Assembly (NCBI RefSeq): GCF_000321225.1
Contig: NW_004450303.1
Coordinates: forward strand, 686,701 to 750,700
Direction of reading: 5' to 3'
DNA length: 64,000 bases
Source of the DNA: Odobenus rosmarus divergens
Lineage: Eukaryota > Chordata > Mammalia > Carnivora > Odobenidae
The position numbers were made by a program, and so were the translations under genes. Shown here in pieces: positions 1-12,780 of this stretch. The notes below the pieces were generated by a model, which had not been told where the DNA came from, searched no databases, and worked only from the letters and a program-made list of their open reading frames with translations. Each line of letters opens with the position of its first letter. The first letter of the stretch is position 1.

Positions 1-103
1 ACCATGGAGCCCAATGCAGGGCCCGAACCCACAATCCTGAGATCAAGACCTGTGTGGAAATCAAGAGTCAGATGCCCAACCAACTGAGCCACCCAAGTGC
101 CCC
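1..103 (-). mobile_element. CAN-SINE, cut by window start
   Basis: Antisense tRNA-derived head ending in GAGCCACCCAAGTGCCCC. The left (3') part lies outside the window. It is diverged, so it is an older copy. Confidence 0.85.
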
Positions 104-3100
104 TCTTCCTCTTGTTTGGAAAAAGTGTTTTGACTTAAAAAATTACTCTCATGTTATATCTATAGTTAAATTGAAGATAGAGACATAGCACCACCAGTAG
201 AAATGAATGTATCCTTCGGAAATCACACCAGATATTTGTGGCAGATATAATAGTATTTGAAGGCTAAATCAGTTGTTACCCATTAAATAGTAGAACATCA
301 GTAGTATTCTACTTTGCTATGCCCCTGATGAAAGAGGTGCCTACATGATCCATAAATGCATTCATTCATTATAAGCAGGCACCTCTATTAGCTTTTAGAC
401 ACTACATTATTAAAATTATAACCTCATTGAGCAGTCAACTAACTTTTAATCTCTGTTTTTATATGGTGGTAAAACTCTACTGCCTGGAAATAACAATGTT
501 ATAAAGAACTTTTCTGTAAATTTACAAACTGGGCAAAAATCTTAATAACTTTCTGAAATAATCAAGTTTTATTTGAGCCTAAAGTGAATTGAAATAGTAA
601 CATAAGTGAGCTACAATTTCCCTGTAAAATATATGTCATCATTCCAGTGAGAAGTGATTAAAAAATACTCCAGTATTCAGCCAATATTGTTTTCCATATA
701 CATGAATCCAGATTATCTCAATGTGAGCCAAAATAACACATTCTAAGAGGACTCATTATCCTTCACAGGATATGCATAATAAAGGGAAACTTGGGAAGCT
801 GCACGCTTATGGTGTGTTGCTTGATTTCTGAGGAAGGCTCCACTTTCTCCTGTGCTCTGGAGATCTTCACACCTCAGGGCAATGCACCAAAGGAATATTT
901 GTGATCTGTAAGGTGTATGACTTTCTTCCATAAATTGGAAAAGGTAATGACAAATTTAAGAAAGTCTATAGAATATAGTACAGATCGAAGGTGAGAATCT
1001 ATAAATTGATCCTCTTAAAATTATTCCTCTCCTCCTGAATATCTTTCTGTGCCATTAGAGAAATTAGTATCCCAGTTTGAGGACCAGTACAGATATTGGA
1101 TCAAAATCCAGGTGTTTTGGAGATGCTATGTGTTATCTTTCTAGCTTTGATTTAGTAAGGTTTGATGCAAAAAGGGAACAAAAATATTGAGGTCTTTACA
1201 ATCCTTACCTGATTTAATTGTCACTCTAATAATACATCCATATTTCTGTTTCAGTTTTATGTATTTATTTATTTTATCACTGATTCTTTATCCTTTTTAT
1301 GCTATCTTTCTGAAAAATTTACAATTTCCAATGCATTCTAATGCTACTCCTATTTACTAATATTAAATTTAATATTTATCTGATAATTTAATTTTAAAAT
1401 AATTCAATTATGACAGAGGTAATTTTTTATGATGGAGGCAAAATTTTAATAAATGCAATTTAATTTCAATATAATCTGAAACACATAATTATGAAACAGA
1501 ACACTATGGGATTATATATCAGCTCCAGAACTGAGAAGAGAATAGACCAGTTGTGGACATAAAAGCAGAGAGTGGCAATCAAAGAATGACAAAAACCAAG
1601 GGCAAAATATATCATCTGTTAAGAAATGTTTTGAGCAGGTATAATGCTATATTGCTTGAGCATTTTAGGTAAAGATTGCTAAATGCTTTTCAAACACTAA
1701 TTAAGATCTGCATCATCTCTGCAGGAAACAAAAGATTGATATGTACCACTTAGAACTGTCAACCATACTGTCAAGTATCTATATTTGCAGCATTCACAGT
1801 GGTCTCCTTTGTTCTTTTCTATTCACTATTACACTCGTGGCCATTCTTGAAACAAAATATTTGAATATTTTTAATGTCATTGTTAATAAGTAAAACATGT
1901 AAAAATATTTAGAATAGCCCATTTGCTTTTTTATATTTGTTTCTATTTTTCTAATTTTGTTGGTTTCTTTTGTTTGTTTTGCTTTTGAGAAGACTTTAAT
2001 GTAATGATTCAGATTCAGTATACTTCTACCAAAAATAAAACATAACCACACTTTGGAAAATTATTGGATGACGTCCTATCTATGTATCTGATGCTCATGA
2101 GTTTCTCTTCTTATTTGCTCCAGTAATGACCCCCAATATATCCTTAACACAAACTCATTTGTACTTTCTCTTATCTCATACTTAATATATCTTGTGAGTC
2201 CGCAAGATCATGAATAGATTGCCCTCTATTCCAAACATTACTATTGTGCCGTATCTTTCCTTAAGCTATTGTATAATCTTACTCTAAACAAGCAGAGGAA
2301 CTTTGGTCATCTTACAGAAAGCTGCCAGGAGCAGAAATGACAGGAATTAAGACATGGGAACCAAGATCAGTTGACAAGCCAAACTCAGTAGTTGAAAATT
2401 TGGAACTAAATAGAGTAAAATGAAGAAGAATGGTCTTAGCAAATGGTATAAAGAAATTTACAGAGTATGGTTGGTCTTTAATGGCCAGCAAATGTGCTCT
2501 GAATTAATACGCTGATCTGCCTTAAAAGTATATGACCAAGACCAACAAATATGATTGTATTCACCATGTATTTAATCAAGTTCTTAAAAAATTAACAACT
2601 AACTTGTTTGTCTCACACACATCCCAGAATAAAGTCAAGTTTCCTAAAGTTGCATCCTATTAAAGAAAATAGTAATGCTGATTTGTATATAAAACTTAGA
2701 TACTTAAACATTAGAAAGTGGCTTTGTTAAATTAGAAAGGTACATAAATTATGTGTAATTTATCCTTATTGGAACATATATATAGAGTTGTTGATGATTC
2801 CCTTATTATATAAGCAAAGCTAATAACTTTTAATTGTTTAAATGAATCGGAATTAATTTTCAAATACATCCAGGGTATTCTGCATTCAGAAAATAAACTT
2901 TAAAATTATTTTGGAAGTATGAATGTACTATCAAAGACATACTTCTAATATAAACAAAGTCCAGATTGATTTACTTTTGGAATTTTAATGTCTTAAAGAC
3001 AAAACATTCTTACTTGTTTGATAAAGCAGAAAGCCCAGTAGGTAACACTTTGACCAAGAATACATACTAAAAGCAGTGAAATAATGTATTTTGAAGGAAG

Positions 3101-3335
3101 TCAAACTTTTCTATAATTCAAACATAGCTCTTTCTTCATCCACCAGAAGTCAGGTATATTTTTAGGAAATTGAAAAAAAAAAGTTATATAAAATTTTGTG
3201 ATCTTTGGGGAAAAAAAGCAACTACATAAATAAATCTTGTTAAAACTGGTTAGAATAGAGTCAGTTTTCACTTTGCATAATACCATGTTAATATAAATTT
3301 GTGTGTAGCATAATGGTACAAAGAGAGAATCCACA
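104..3335. other. AT-rich intergenic DNA, nothing recognised
   Basis: No gene, no clear repeat family and no RNA gene seen. ORFs here are short and show no codon or domain signal. A small hairpin (AGAGGTGCCTAC at 333-344 against GCAGGCACCTCT at 375-386, 11 of 12 pairing) is the only local structure noted. Confidence 0.5.
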
Positions 3336-3443
3336 AGCAGACTCCTGGAGCTCAACATGGTGCTGAATCCCAGGACCCTGAGATCATGACCTGAGCCGAA
3401 ACTAAGAGTTTATGCTCAACAGACTAGGCCACCCAGGTGCCCC
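3336..3443 (-). mobile_element. CAN-SINE head fragment
   Basis: Antisense SINE: GACCCTGAGATCATGACCTG core, then GGCCACCCAGGTGCCCC at the right end. It lacks the CT-rich part and A-rich tail and is diverged. Confidence 0.8.
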
Positions 3444-5350
3444 TTAATCATTTTTTTTTAAACCAGTAAGTTACCTCAAATATTTCAGTTCTTAGTATAT
3501 GCTTATTTTTTATCTATCTTAATTATTTTCACTAACAGTGATTTTTTTTAACTACTTCAAGTGTTTAGGTTTTTGACAACTCCATCCTTTATTTTGTAGT
3601 GAAAGGCTTTATTTCATTTTTTTTCTTTTTTAGGCTTTTTTTAAAATATAGATTTTATTTGTAATTAAAGAAATTTCAAACAAAAAGATAGGTAAGAGAA
3701 ACTTAGGGGAGGTGGGCAAGGTAATCTCAATTTTGGGGATATGAGTCTATTGTCTTTTAACCTACTGGATATCAGTTTATGTTTGTTGACGATTACTAAA
3801 ATAGAGCATAATATCAGGGAAGATTGATATTGATTGGAACTAGTAAAGTGAGAAAAGAAACTAAAAGTTAGTAGCATTTATAAAAGTATGTCCAGTGATA
3901 TCTCTTTTCAAGAATTTAGTCTCCTGCATACTTTTCTTTTCTTTTTCTGTTTCTAAGACGTATATGTATTTTTTAAAATTTCTTACTCTTCAAGAATAAA
4001 TGATGAATCAAAAGATATATTTTGCCCATGCTTTCTAACATAAACTGGGAAAAATCTAGCAAACATCTGCGTATATATGCTTGCCTACATTAACAATTTA
4101 TACCAGAAAGGAAAATGTGTTACTGACTAGGAGAAAGGAAGGGAAACTAAGGGAGAAACACAAGCATACAAAAGAGAGGGAGAACAGAGAAAGAACTGAA
4201 GTGATAGATATTGAACTGGAAGAAGAATTATAATAAGATCTATGATAAATAAAATAGTAGGGAAAAAATGGACCAGGGAAAAGGAGTGAGGAATAATTAA
4301 AAAAACAATAAAAGCAGCGAGAAAAAAGAAAAGACAGGATAATTAATGGTAAAAACACTAGAAGGAGAAATTATGGATAGTGAAGGGATTTTGAGGGGCT
4401 GGAATAGAAAAGCTTACTATCGCCAACAGTTCTTCTCAGAACCCAGAGGGAAAAAGTTGTTTTAGGAGATTTGGTTTGATATTCACCCAACAGGTCCCAT
4501 CTTCTGATAAAACACATCACTCCTCTTAGAAAAACCTATCTTCCCTAGTTAAATCTCCTGTAGGCATGGGGACCAAAGCACACAGCCTCACCTGCCTGGG
4601 TCGTGGCCAATCATGGCCAAGATAACAGATGTGTTAGGAGCCCTGTCTTTTTATTTAGTCAAGTCTGGCATTATTTTACTGTTCTATGTGATATATAATG
4701 TCTGAATTGACTGCTCTGAGTACTTGCATTCTTCCTAAGCAACTACATTCCCAGTGCCATGCCAAGCCATATCAAGCCAGAAGCAAAAGAAAAAAAAAAA
4801 GCAAAACAAAACAGTAATGTTGATAGTGCCTTTATTTAAAAATTTTAATATTTTGCTTAGCCAAGATTTATTTGCATTAATTTTGATTTTAAAATATCAT
4901 ATTAACTGTGATTTATTTTCTGGCACCCTCTAAAATTTCACAACCAAGGTTATGGCATCTCTCATCTCACTTCATGCCCAGCCCTATGGCATCCCCTAAT
5001 CATTCCATGCAGGCAAATGATTAGAACTGATTCCTACCACTATTACTATAGCAGAACTGAAGACTTGCTCTGAAGAGCAAAAGAAATGAACAAACAAAAA
5101 TCTGTCTTTAGCAGAATTGTGAATTTTGAAAAACTAGTACAAAGGAAACAGAAAACAGTACAGAGAATGAATGTATTTAAAAACAATTTTTTTTTTTTTT
5201 TTTACTGTCTATTGTCCGCAGTTACTGAGAGATAACTTTCCAAACCCTCGGAATTTTGTAAGTGATAGGCATGTCTTTGTTATTCATCGTGCCTTCCCAC
5301 CTATCACCACCACCACATTTGATAGTTTATACCAACAGGTGACTCATGGT
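3444..5350. other. Intergenic DNA with purine-rich stretch at 4120-4360
   Basis: No gene recognised. About 240 bases at 4120-4360 are strongly A/G-rich on the + strand, which gives a Ser/Phe-rich minus-strand ORF that I treat as composition only. The rest is unassigned AT-rich sequence. Confidence 0.45.
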
Positions 5351-5354
5351 AGGT

Positions 5355-5990
5355 CTCTTAGTTAATTTATGCTAATGAGATGACTCAGGATGAGGCTGGT
5401 CAAGCCAGAAAGACCAACCATATCATTACAGAGGTGGAGATTTGAGTGATATGATGGCAATATTAGCCTGAACTCCAGGGATGGGAGGGGGCCTAGATAT
5501 TGAGTCACATGGCTAATGATTTAATCAACCATGTCTCTATAAATAAGCCCCAATAAGAAATACGACACCAAAGTTCAGGTGAGCTTCCTAGGTTGGTAAT
5601 ACTCAATATAAGGTCACATAACAAAGTTATCAAGAGGGTAATGTATCCTGAATCCACTGGGATAGGAAAATAGACACTTTGCCTTTGGTTCCCAGACATC
5701 ACTCTATATTCTCTCCCTTTGTCTGGTTCTGACTTGCATCTTCTTGCTATAATAAAATTGTCATTTTAGGTATAGTGCTCTCCTGAGTATTGTGAATTGT
5801 TCTAGCACATTTTTGAACATTGGGAACCCCTGAGTATGTAGCCAGCTGATCATAAGTGAGGGTGGTCTGGGGACCTCTGAACTTGGAGCCGGTGTTTGAA
5901 GTCAGGGCAGTATTCTGGAGAACTGTGCTTTTCATCTGTCAAGTTTGGTCTAACTTCAGGTAGCTGTTGTCAGAAGTCATTGCAGAAAGA
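5355..5990 (+). mobile_element. Solo LTR, ERVL-like, degenerate
   Basis: A mosaic typical of ERVL-group LTRs: GGCTAATGATTTAATCAACC, a CTATAAATAAGCCCC promoter-like box at about 5537, TATAATAAAATTGTCA polyadenylation-like sequence at about 5750, then a downstream part with GGGAACCCCTGAGT and TGTAGCCAGCTGATC. No internal coding region is attached, so it is probably a solo LTR. The subfamily was not determined and the ends are approximate. Confidence 0.55.
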
Positions 5991-6149
5991 AATTAATGCT
6001 TTCTTTCTGATGGACTTATATCAGTGATCTGCAAGCCCCCTGTGTAAATAAAATCTGACCTATTTTCAAAGCTTGTCTCACATTCAATCATCTTTATAAA
6101 ACTGCCTAAAAATTCCAACTCTTACCTAATATTTTTTTTTCCTTTGAGC

Positions 6150-6290
6150 ACTAAGACACTCATCAATACCTCTTATTTAACATCATACCTCAATTAAATT
6201 GTAAGATCAGTGAGGCTGGTGACTTTTAGCACAGTGCCTGGCCTGTGGTATATACTGATGATTACATTGTTCTGTGAATCAGCAACCAAT
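6150..6290 (+). repeat. L2 LINE 3'-end fragment
   Basis: Old L2-like signature: AAATTGTAAGATCAGTGAGG followed by AGCACAGTGCCTGGCCTGTGG. Diverged and short. Confidence 0.45.
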
Positions 6291-7630
6291 ATGCTAGGAA
6301 ATTTCTGATATTTGTCATAATCAGCTTTTATTTAAGAGTGGCTCTTTCTCGTGATCATTTTTTAGCCTCTTAGATATCATTACAATTCTGATATATAAGT
6401 ATTTGATATACTCATGTCTTAGATATCAATATAATTTTAGGTATGTGTATAATTCTATATTTATTACATGTGGTAATCTTCCCCAAATTATAAGTTATTG
6501 AAAATCTGGACTCTGTCAAATACAGAGCAATAAGAAAATTACGGTCATGTTTCAGTGAGGTAGTAAGATTTGTAAGGCAAAATGTACAAGACAAATCTGA
6601 AAAAGAAAATATCCCCGAGAGTTAATTTCTGTCCCTAAATTTGACTGCATATATATAATTTTATAATGATTTATTATTCTAATATTATTCAGGTAAGAAT
6701 CATATCTATCACATGTTTCTTGATATGTTTCTATTAAATATTCCAAAAGCAGTGCCCTGTGCCCCCCAGATTTGACTGAACTGGTTCTCAATCATATAAC
6801 AGAGATAGAATCTGATTTTTAGTGTGTCTGTATCCTAGTAATATATGTAGTAATATATGAAGGCTAAATCGGGTGATTTTGAAAACATTAGAAACATTGG
6901 GAAACATTAGAAAAACAGCAGCATGTTGATAAAGAAATGTCTTAGTGCTTTTTTGTTTGTTTTTCTTTCAATTTTATATTTTTTGCTTCTTTGTTTCAGT
7001 ACATACCCACATTTAATATTGTGCTAGCTTAAACCATTGTAAACATTATCTCACTTTTCATTTATTTATACTGTCACTTATTTTAAACTTGGTTTTTATA
7101 TATCATTACATTCTAACACAATTGAATTTATCGTTGGAAGACAATGGAAACCCCATTGATGTCCATAATGGGTAATGAAATTTAAAAACAATCAAATTAA
7201 TAAGGATTTAAAAATAAATTATCATAGATTTATAGTAAGCAGCATGGTAGTTAAAAATTTTCTTCAACTGAAACTCTCCAATTTTTTTTCATTTCTACAT
7301 ACAGACACACCTTTGCATATCTTTTCCTATTTTCAGAAACATTACATTAATTTATTAGTAATGATTGCAAATAAAAGGGAATAGAAAAAATACAGGAAAA
7401 GGGATAATTAATTTCTCTATGCAGTTTACATGGCTTATTTTGTTTCTGTTTATTTGTATTGCACTCTGTATTTGTATTTTGTTTATTTGAATGCACTCTA
7501 AATGAGAGAAGCTTATATGTACCAAACTCTGATGTAAATTCACATATAGATATTTTAATAATGATTATGAGTAGAATCACTACATGTGAATTTTACATAT
7601 GGCTACATATAATCATTTAGTCTTTGGCTT
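6291..7630. other. AT-rich intergenic DNA, nothing recognised
   Basis: Short overlapping ORFs only. No gene, repeat family or RNA gene identified. Confidence 0.5.
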
Positions 7631-7645
7631 AAAAATTAGATTGTA

Positions 7646-7837
7646 GGGGCACCTGGGTGGCTCAGTCATTAAGTGTCTGCCTTCCGCTCAGGTCATGATC
7701 CTGGGGTCCTGGGATCAAGCCCTGCATCGGGCTCCCTGCTCAGCGGGAAGCCTGCTTCTCCCCCTCTCACTCCCCCTGCTTGTGTTGCCTCTCTCACTGT
7801 GTCTCTCTCTGTCAAATAAATAAATACAATCTTTAAA
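7646..7837 (+). mobile_element. CAN-SINE, complete, with target-site duplications
   Basis: Full head (GGGGCACCTGGGTGGCTCAG), CT-rich region, AAATAAATAAATACAATCTTT tail. Flanked by a perfect 15-bp duplication, AAAAATTAGATTGTA at 7631-7645 and 7838-7852. Confidence 0.95.
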
Positions 7838-7852
7838 AAAAATTAGATTGTA

Positions 7853-9137
7853 CTATAAGCAATCTTGACAGAAGTAAATATCTTTAAAATTGGAAAATCC
7901 TGCAGCTCCACATACCTATGCTTCCTGAGTTAATATTCATGACCAATACATTGCACAGAACGGTGGATGTTAGAAAGATTCTATGTAATGGTTCTTTCAT
8001 TGCAAAGATATTATTGGCTGATAAAGTAATATCTTTATTGTTACTTATCTTTCCTTAATTCCCAAACCACAACTTCTGTCTTGAATGGAGACAGTTTGTT
8101 TTCTTCATAACTATTGTAATATATTCTTAAAATCTTCTGTCTGAATTAAGCGACCACAGTATCTTTGTATGGCTTTTGTAATATAATGCTTTTCTGCACC
8201 ACCTCAAGAGCTACACTGACTTATAGTGTAGTTACTAACAATGGCATATTGTCATAAAATCCACCTGACAAGCCAGGCACTTGCCACAGTCACATACCTG
8301 GAGCATATGTGGCCCCAGTAGCTAAAATTGGACCCATGTCACTCAGAAGCACAGTTCTACATGAACCACCAATAGTCTCAGGAGTGGCATTTCAAATGTG
8401 GATAGAGTTGAAAGAAGAGTGGAATGATTTGGGGGAGAGGGGTCAATTCGAATTAGGGAGGGCCTTATGAGAGTAAAATACCTGGCACAAACAGAGAGTC
8501 AAAACAAAGATCCCTGAAATCATTCTGTAAAGTTTATCTGACATTCAAATATATATCTAATTTGAATCCTATCTAAGATGTCTGAGCTTCTCATCTTATG
8601 GAGGCTTTAGCTATTTCTATATGGACTTACACAACACTTTTGGGAATTAACAATCATTGTTTAATTTCTTGGAGATTTGATCAATCTTGGTTCAGCTTCT
8701 TTATTCAAGAATTAACTGCATCTTTCCACTGATAAGACAAAAATCTTACATTCACTTATCCCCTATATAGCTACACTACAATTCTTTCAGATGAAGGCTC
8801 TGATAGTGCTTGACTTCTGTGTTTGGATGGACTCAAAAACACATGTACATCTTATGTCCATTCAAAACCCTAACGAGGTGAGTTAGAACATACAGCACAT
8901 CATTGTCTGTCCCATGCTATCATTGAACTTTCAAGCAAGCTCTTTAGATCATCCAGTCCTTTAAATTGCTTTGCCAGAAGCATCTATTCTTTGCCATGAA
9001 AAAAATCAAGTGTGGTTATCTAAGAATAATAATGGGTAATAATGCAGACCTTCCATGTGGAAAAAAGAGACTCCTTTCAACCATCACAAATTTCCATTAT
9101 AAACACCTCAATGGCCAAGAGTAGGGTTGCTCTTCTT
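7853..9137. other. Intergenic DNA, nothing recognised
   Basis: About 1.3 kb with no gene and no confident repeat assignment. Confidence 0.45.
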
Positions 9138-9330
9138 TTATTTTTTTAATATCTTATTTATTTATTTGACACAGAGAGAAAGAGAGCACAAGCAGGGGGA
9201 GCCACAGGCAGAGGGAGAAGCAGGCTCCCTGATGAGCAAGAAGCCCAATGAGAGACTTGATCCCGGGACTCTGGGATCATGATCTGTGCCAAAGGCAGAT
9301 ACTTAACTCCCTGAGCCACCCAGGTACCCC
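9138..9330 (-). mobile_element. CAN-SINE, complete, antisense
   Basis: T-rich tail at left, GA-rich body, GAGCCACCCAGGTACCCC at right. Possible short duplication GGGTTGCTC (about 9124-9132) and GGATTGCTC (about 9333-9341). Confidence 0.92.
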
Positions 9331-9632
9331 ATGGATTGCTCCTGTTTTAATACACAAAGGTAAAGATATGATTCTTTCATTAATTCTCCATGGTACAGAT
9401 GAATAGTACTGAATCATTTAAACAATAACTAGTGGAAAAGGAATAACGAAAAGTAAATGTATAGAAATACAGAAGGTAACATAAAACTAGGAAATCTGAT
9501 TCAACTAATATGATTTTCTCTCTGAATCTCATCCTACCTCCTCTTCTCCCTCTAAGCTCTGTACACTATCACTCTTGGAGTTGAGACTCAGTCAGCTATT
9601 GTCTCTGGAGTGTATAGTTAGGAAATGGATGC

Positions 9633-9827
9633 CCTGGGCGCCTGCGTGGCTCAGTTGGTTAAGTGACTGCCTTCGGCTCAGGTCATGATCCTGGAGTCCT
9701 GGGATCGAGTCCCACATCGGGCTCCCTGCTCGGCGGGGAGTCTGCTTCTACCTCTGACCCTTCCCCCTCTCATGCTCTCTATCTCATTCTCTCTCTCAAA
9801 TAAATAAATAAAATATTAAAAAAAAAA
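9633..9827 (+). mobile_element. CAN-SINE, complete, with target-site duplications
   Basis: GGGCGCCTGCGTGGCTCAG head of the GTTGGTTAAG subtype, tail AAATAAATAAATAAAATATT. An 11-bp duplication GAAATGGATGC is at 9622-9632 and 9828-9838. Confidence 0.95.
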
Positions 9828-10611
9828 GAAATGGATGCTCATAAAGAAGTATCTTTATTTCCTTTCTAAACTGTCATTGTCTCTGAAAATTCACTTTCTC
9901 TTAGGATTACTGATGCTCAGTATAGCATATGCCAAAACTCAAAACTCTGCCTTCTTCAGAGAAAACCTCATGCCCTATTTACAAAGGTCTAGCCTTATTA
10001 CATTGTCAAGAGATCAATCATATTAGAATACTACAAAAATGTACATCTCTACACCACTGTGGTGTTTTTTCCTGCTCTACACATTTGCCACCAGAAGTTA
10101 TATTGTGTCAACTGCATGCTTTTTTGCGTTTTTGTGAAATACTGTTTCTTTGATAATGAAGTTGTAATTCTTTGTATGCCAACTATCTCATGAATATTTT
10201 ATACAGAAAATTGTCTTGAAAAATCTTGCTTGCATCACTCTTAATCCCTAGAACTCAGGTACAAATCTGTACAGTTAGACTTTGCGCAAATCATGGTGAC
10301 AGACATTAAAATGCACTCAGAATCATCCCTCCTGACTGAGGTTTACATGGGGAATAGGGAATAGTTATTAAGATAAAATGTTAATACAAATGACCTCAAT
10401 CAATATGATGTTATGATTTTTTTTTCAGAAATCTAACTTGCTCTTACCAGCTTCACAATGTAGATGCTCAAAGGAACCCATTAGTAGTCTGGCAGTTTAA
10501 AATGTGATATAAAAGAATCAACTAGTCAGAGCTATTAACTTGAATGTTCAGGATATGAAATCAAGACTTTTAAACAAATGTAATAACAGAAATTTTCTTT
10601 ATTAAATAAAT

Positions 10612-10864
10612 TTTCTTTTTTTAATAGTTCTTATTTTATTTTTTAAATTTTATTTTATTATATTATGTTAATCACCATACATTACATCATTAGATTTTGA
10701 TGTAGTGTTCCATGTTTCATTGTTTGCATATAACACCCAGTGCTCCATTCAATACATTCCCTCTTTAATACCCATCACCAGGCTAACCCATTCCCCCACC
10801 GCCTCCCCTCTAGAACCCTCAGTTTGTTTCTCAGAGTCCATAGTCTCTCATGGTTCGTCTCCTC
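10612..10864 (-). mobile_element. Carnivore L1 3' UTR fragment
   Basis: Antisense poly(A) at left, then TGTTAATCACCATACATTAC, ATAACACCCAGTGCTCC and AACCCTCAGTTTGTTTCTC, typical of carnivore L1 3' ends. It is the same element type as the plus-strand copy at 31538-31856. Strongly 5'-truncated; no coding part. Confidence 0.85.
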
Positions 10865-11529
10865 CATTTTCTTTTAAACAGAACTAAATACACTTAGAAT
10901 AATTATATATATTTAAATTGGTATATTTACTCATATTTTCTTTTGAACATACCACTAAGCATAATAATAACTGCTGAATTTGACCAGAGTCTATTCAGTT
11001 ACATCATATGGTCTGTCACTACATATAATGTGACCACTAAATGATTACAATGCAAGAGTAAATTAATGACTGATTATGTAACAAATTATTAATCTATAAA
11101 TATATGGCCAGATTATTTGATGAGTCAGGGATGCAATAAATGAAGAAAACACTTTTGTTGAATCCCCATGACCATCTCTATTGGAATGAACTGCTGTATT
11201 CCTTGCCTCTCCCACCTCCTGTATTCAGGCTGGGCCTAATTGATGCTCCATTAAAATCAGGTTGGTAGATTCTAGTTGCTGAAACCAATCCCACCCCTAG
11301 AATAAGAGGAATAAATATAAAATTTCTGAACCAATTTTTATGGTTCTTAAAATTGACCTTGCAGCCAGTCCTTAAATTTTGCTATCTCAGTTTCCCAGCT
11401 GTGAAAGATTGCTGGTACAGTCTTAGTACCCAGTTGTTTCCTGCTATTCTAGAATCTTAAATTCTAGATTTTCTAATCAAACAACTTAGAATTAGATTTC
11501 TAAACTCTTCATCACATGAGCAAAACCCT

Positions 11530-11696
11530 TTCGGCTCAGGTCATGATCCTGGAGTCCCGGGATCGAGTCCCACATCAGGCTCCCTGCTCAGCAGGGGGTC
11601 TGCTCCTCCCTCTGACCCTCTTCCCTCTCATGCTCTCTGTCTCTCATTCTCTCTCTCTCAAATAAATAAATAAAATCTTTAAAAAAAAAAAAAAAA
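11530..11696 (+). mobile_element. 5'-truncated CAN-SINE with perfect target-site duplications
   Basis: Begins within the head at TCGGCTCAGGTCATGATCC, so the first ~45 bases, including the A box of the tRNA-type promoter, are missing. The tail and 17-base poly(A) are intact. Flanked by a perfect 16-bp duplication ACATGAGCAAAACCCT at 11514-11529 and 11697-11712, so the truncation dates from insertion. Confidence 0.95.
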
Positions 11697-12741
11697 ACAT
11701 GAGCAAAACCCTATTTTGCTAAAAGATTTTGTATTTCCCCTTTTGCAAATAGAAATGGAGAAATATGGGAAACAGATATACAGATCCTATTTAACACAGA
11801 TCTTCCCCATTACTTATTGTGTATCTTTTAAAAATATATGTATAAACTACACAGGTATATAAGTAAATAAATTTTGTAAAGTGCATAAGTTGCTACCTCT
11901 GTGTAGAATAAATAAGTTGCTAGATGGGGGAATTGAAGTGGAAGTGATGCAAACATGTTGTTAATTATGTTTATTAAGTAGGCAAGGTTTAATCTGAAGA
12001 GTATTTTTATAATGTATGCATAAATGTGGAAGATAAACCAATAAATCAACTGTGGACTCATAAAATGATTAAGGAGAAGGTACTATAGATATAAAAGCCC
12101 AAAAAGTGAGGAAAAAATAGGAATCCTTTCCAGTTTCCTGAGTTAGACCATATTTCCAGTAATAGGAAAATATATTTTTCCAGCTTTATTGAGATACAAT
12201 TAACATGCAACAATGAGTGAATTTAAGGTCTACAATGTGGTGATTTCACACACATATACATACCGAAAAATGTTTACCACAATAAGGTTAGTTAACATAA
12301 CTTTCATGTCACGTAACTACCATTTTGTTGTTGTTATGGTAAGAACATTAAAGACCTAATACATAACAACTTCCACAAATACTATTCTTTACTATTAACT
12401 TTAGTTACCATGCTGAACATGAAAACCCTGGAATTTATTCTTCTTATAGCTGAAAATTTGTACCTGCTGACCAATATCTCATTTCTCCCACCCCTAGGCC
12501 ACTGGTAACCATCTTTCCACTGTCTGTTTCTATTAATTGGATATTTTTAGATTCCGTATAAAGTATTTGTCTTTTCCTGTCTGACTTATTTCACTTAGCA
12601 TAATGCCCTCAAAGTTTAGCCATATTGTCATAAATGTCAGGATTTCACTTTTTTTACATTTGATTAATATTTCATTGTGTGTGTATATGTGTGTGTGCAT
12701 TTGCATCTGTGTGTGTACATCTATATGTATCCATCTATTTA

Positions 12742-12746
<5 letters not shown>

Positions 12747-12778
<32 letters not shown>
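12747..12778. repeat. (TA)n microsatellite
   Basis: About 16 TA units inside the old L1 3' region, next to CT/GT-rich imperfect repeats at 12675-12730. ORFs across it are artefacts. Confidence 0.95.

Positions 12779-12780
<2 letters not shown>

Noticed and set aside
7646..7720. Possible tRNA genes at SINE heads
   Set aside because: The heads descend from a tRNA but lack cloverleaf pairing and carry A-rich tails and target duplications; they are SINEs.
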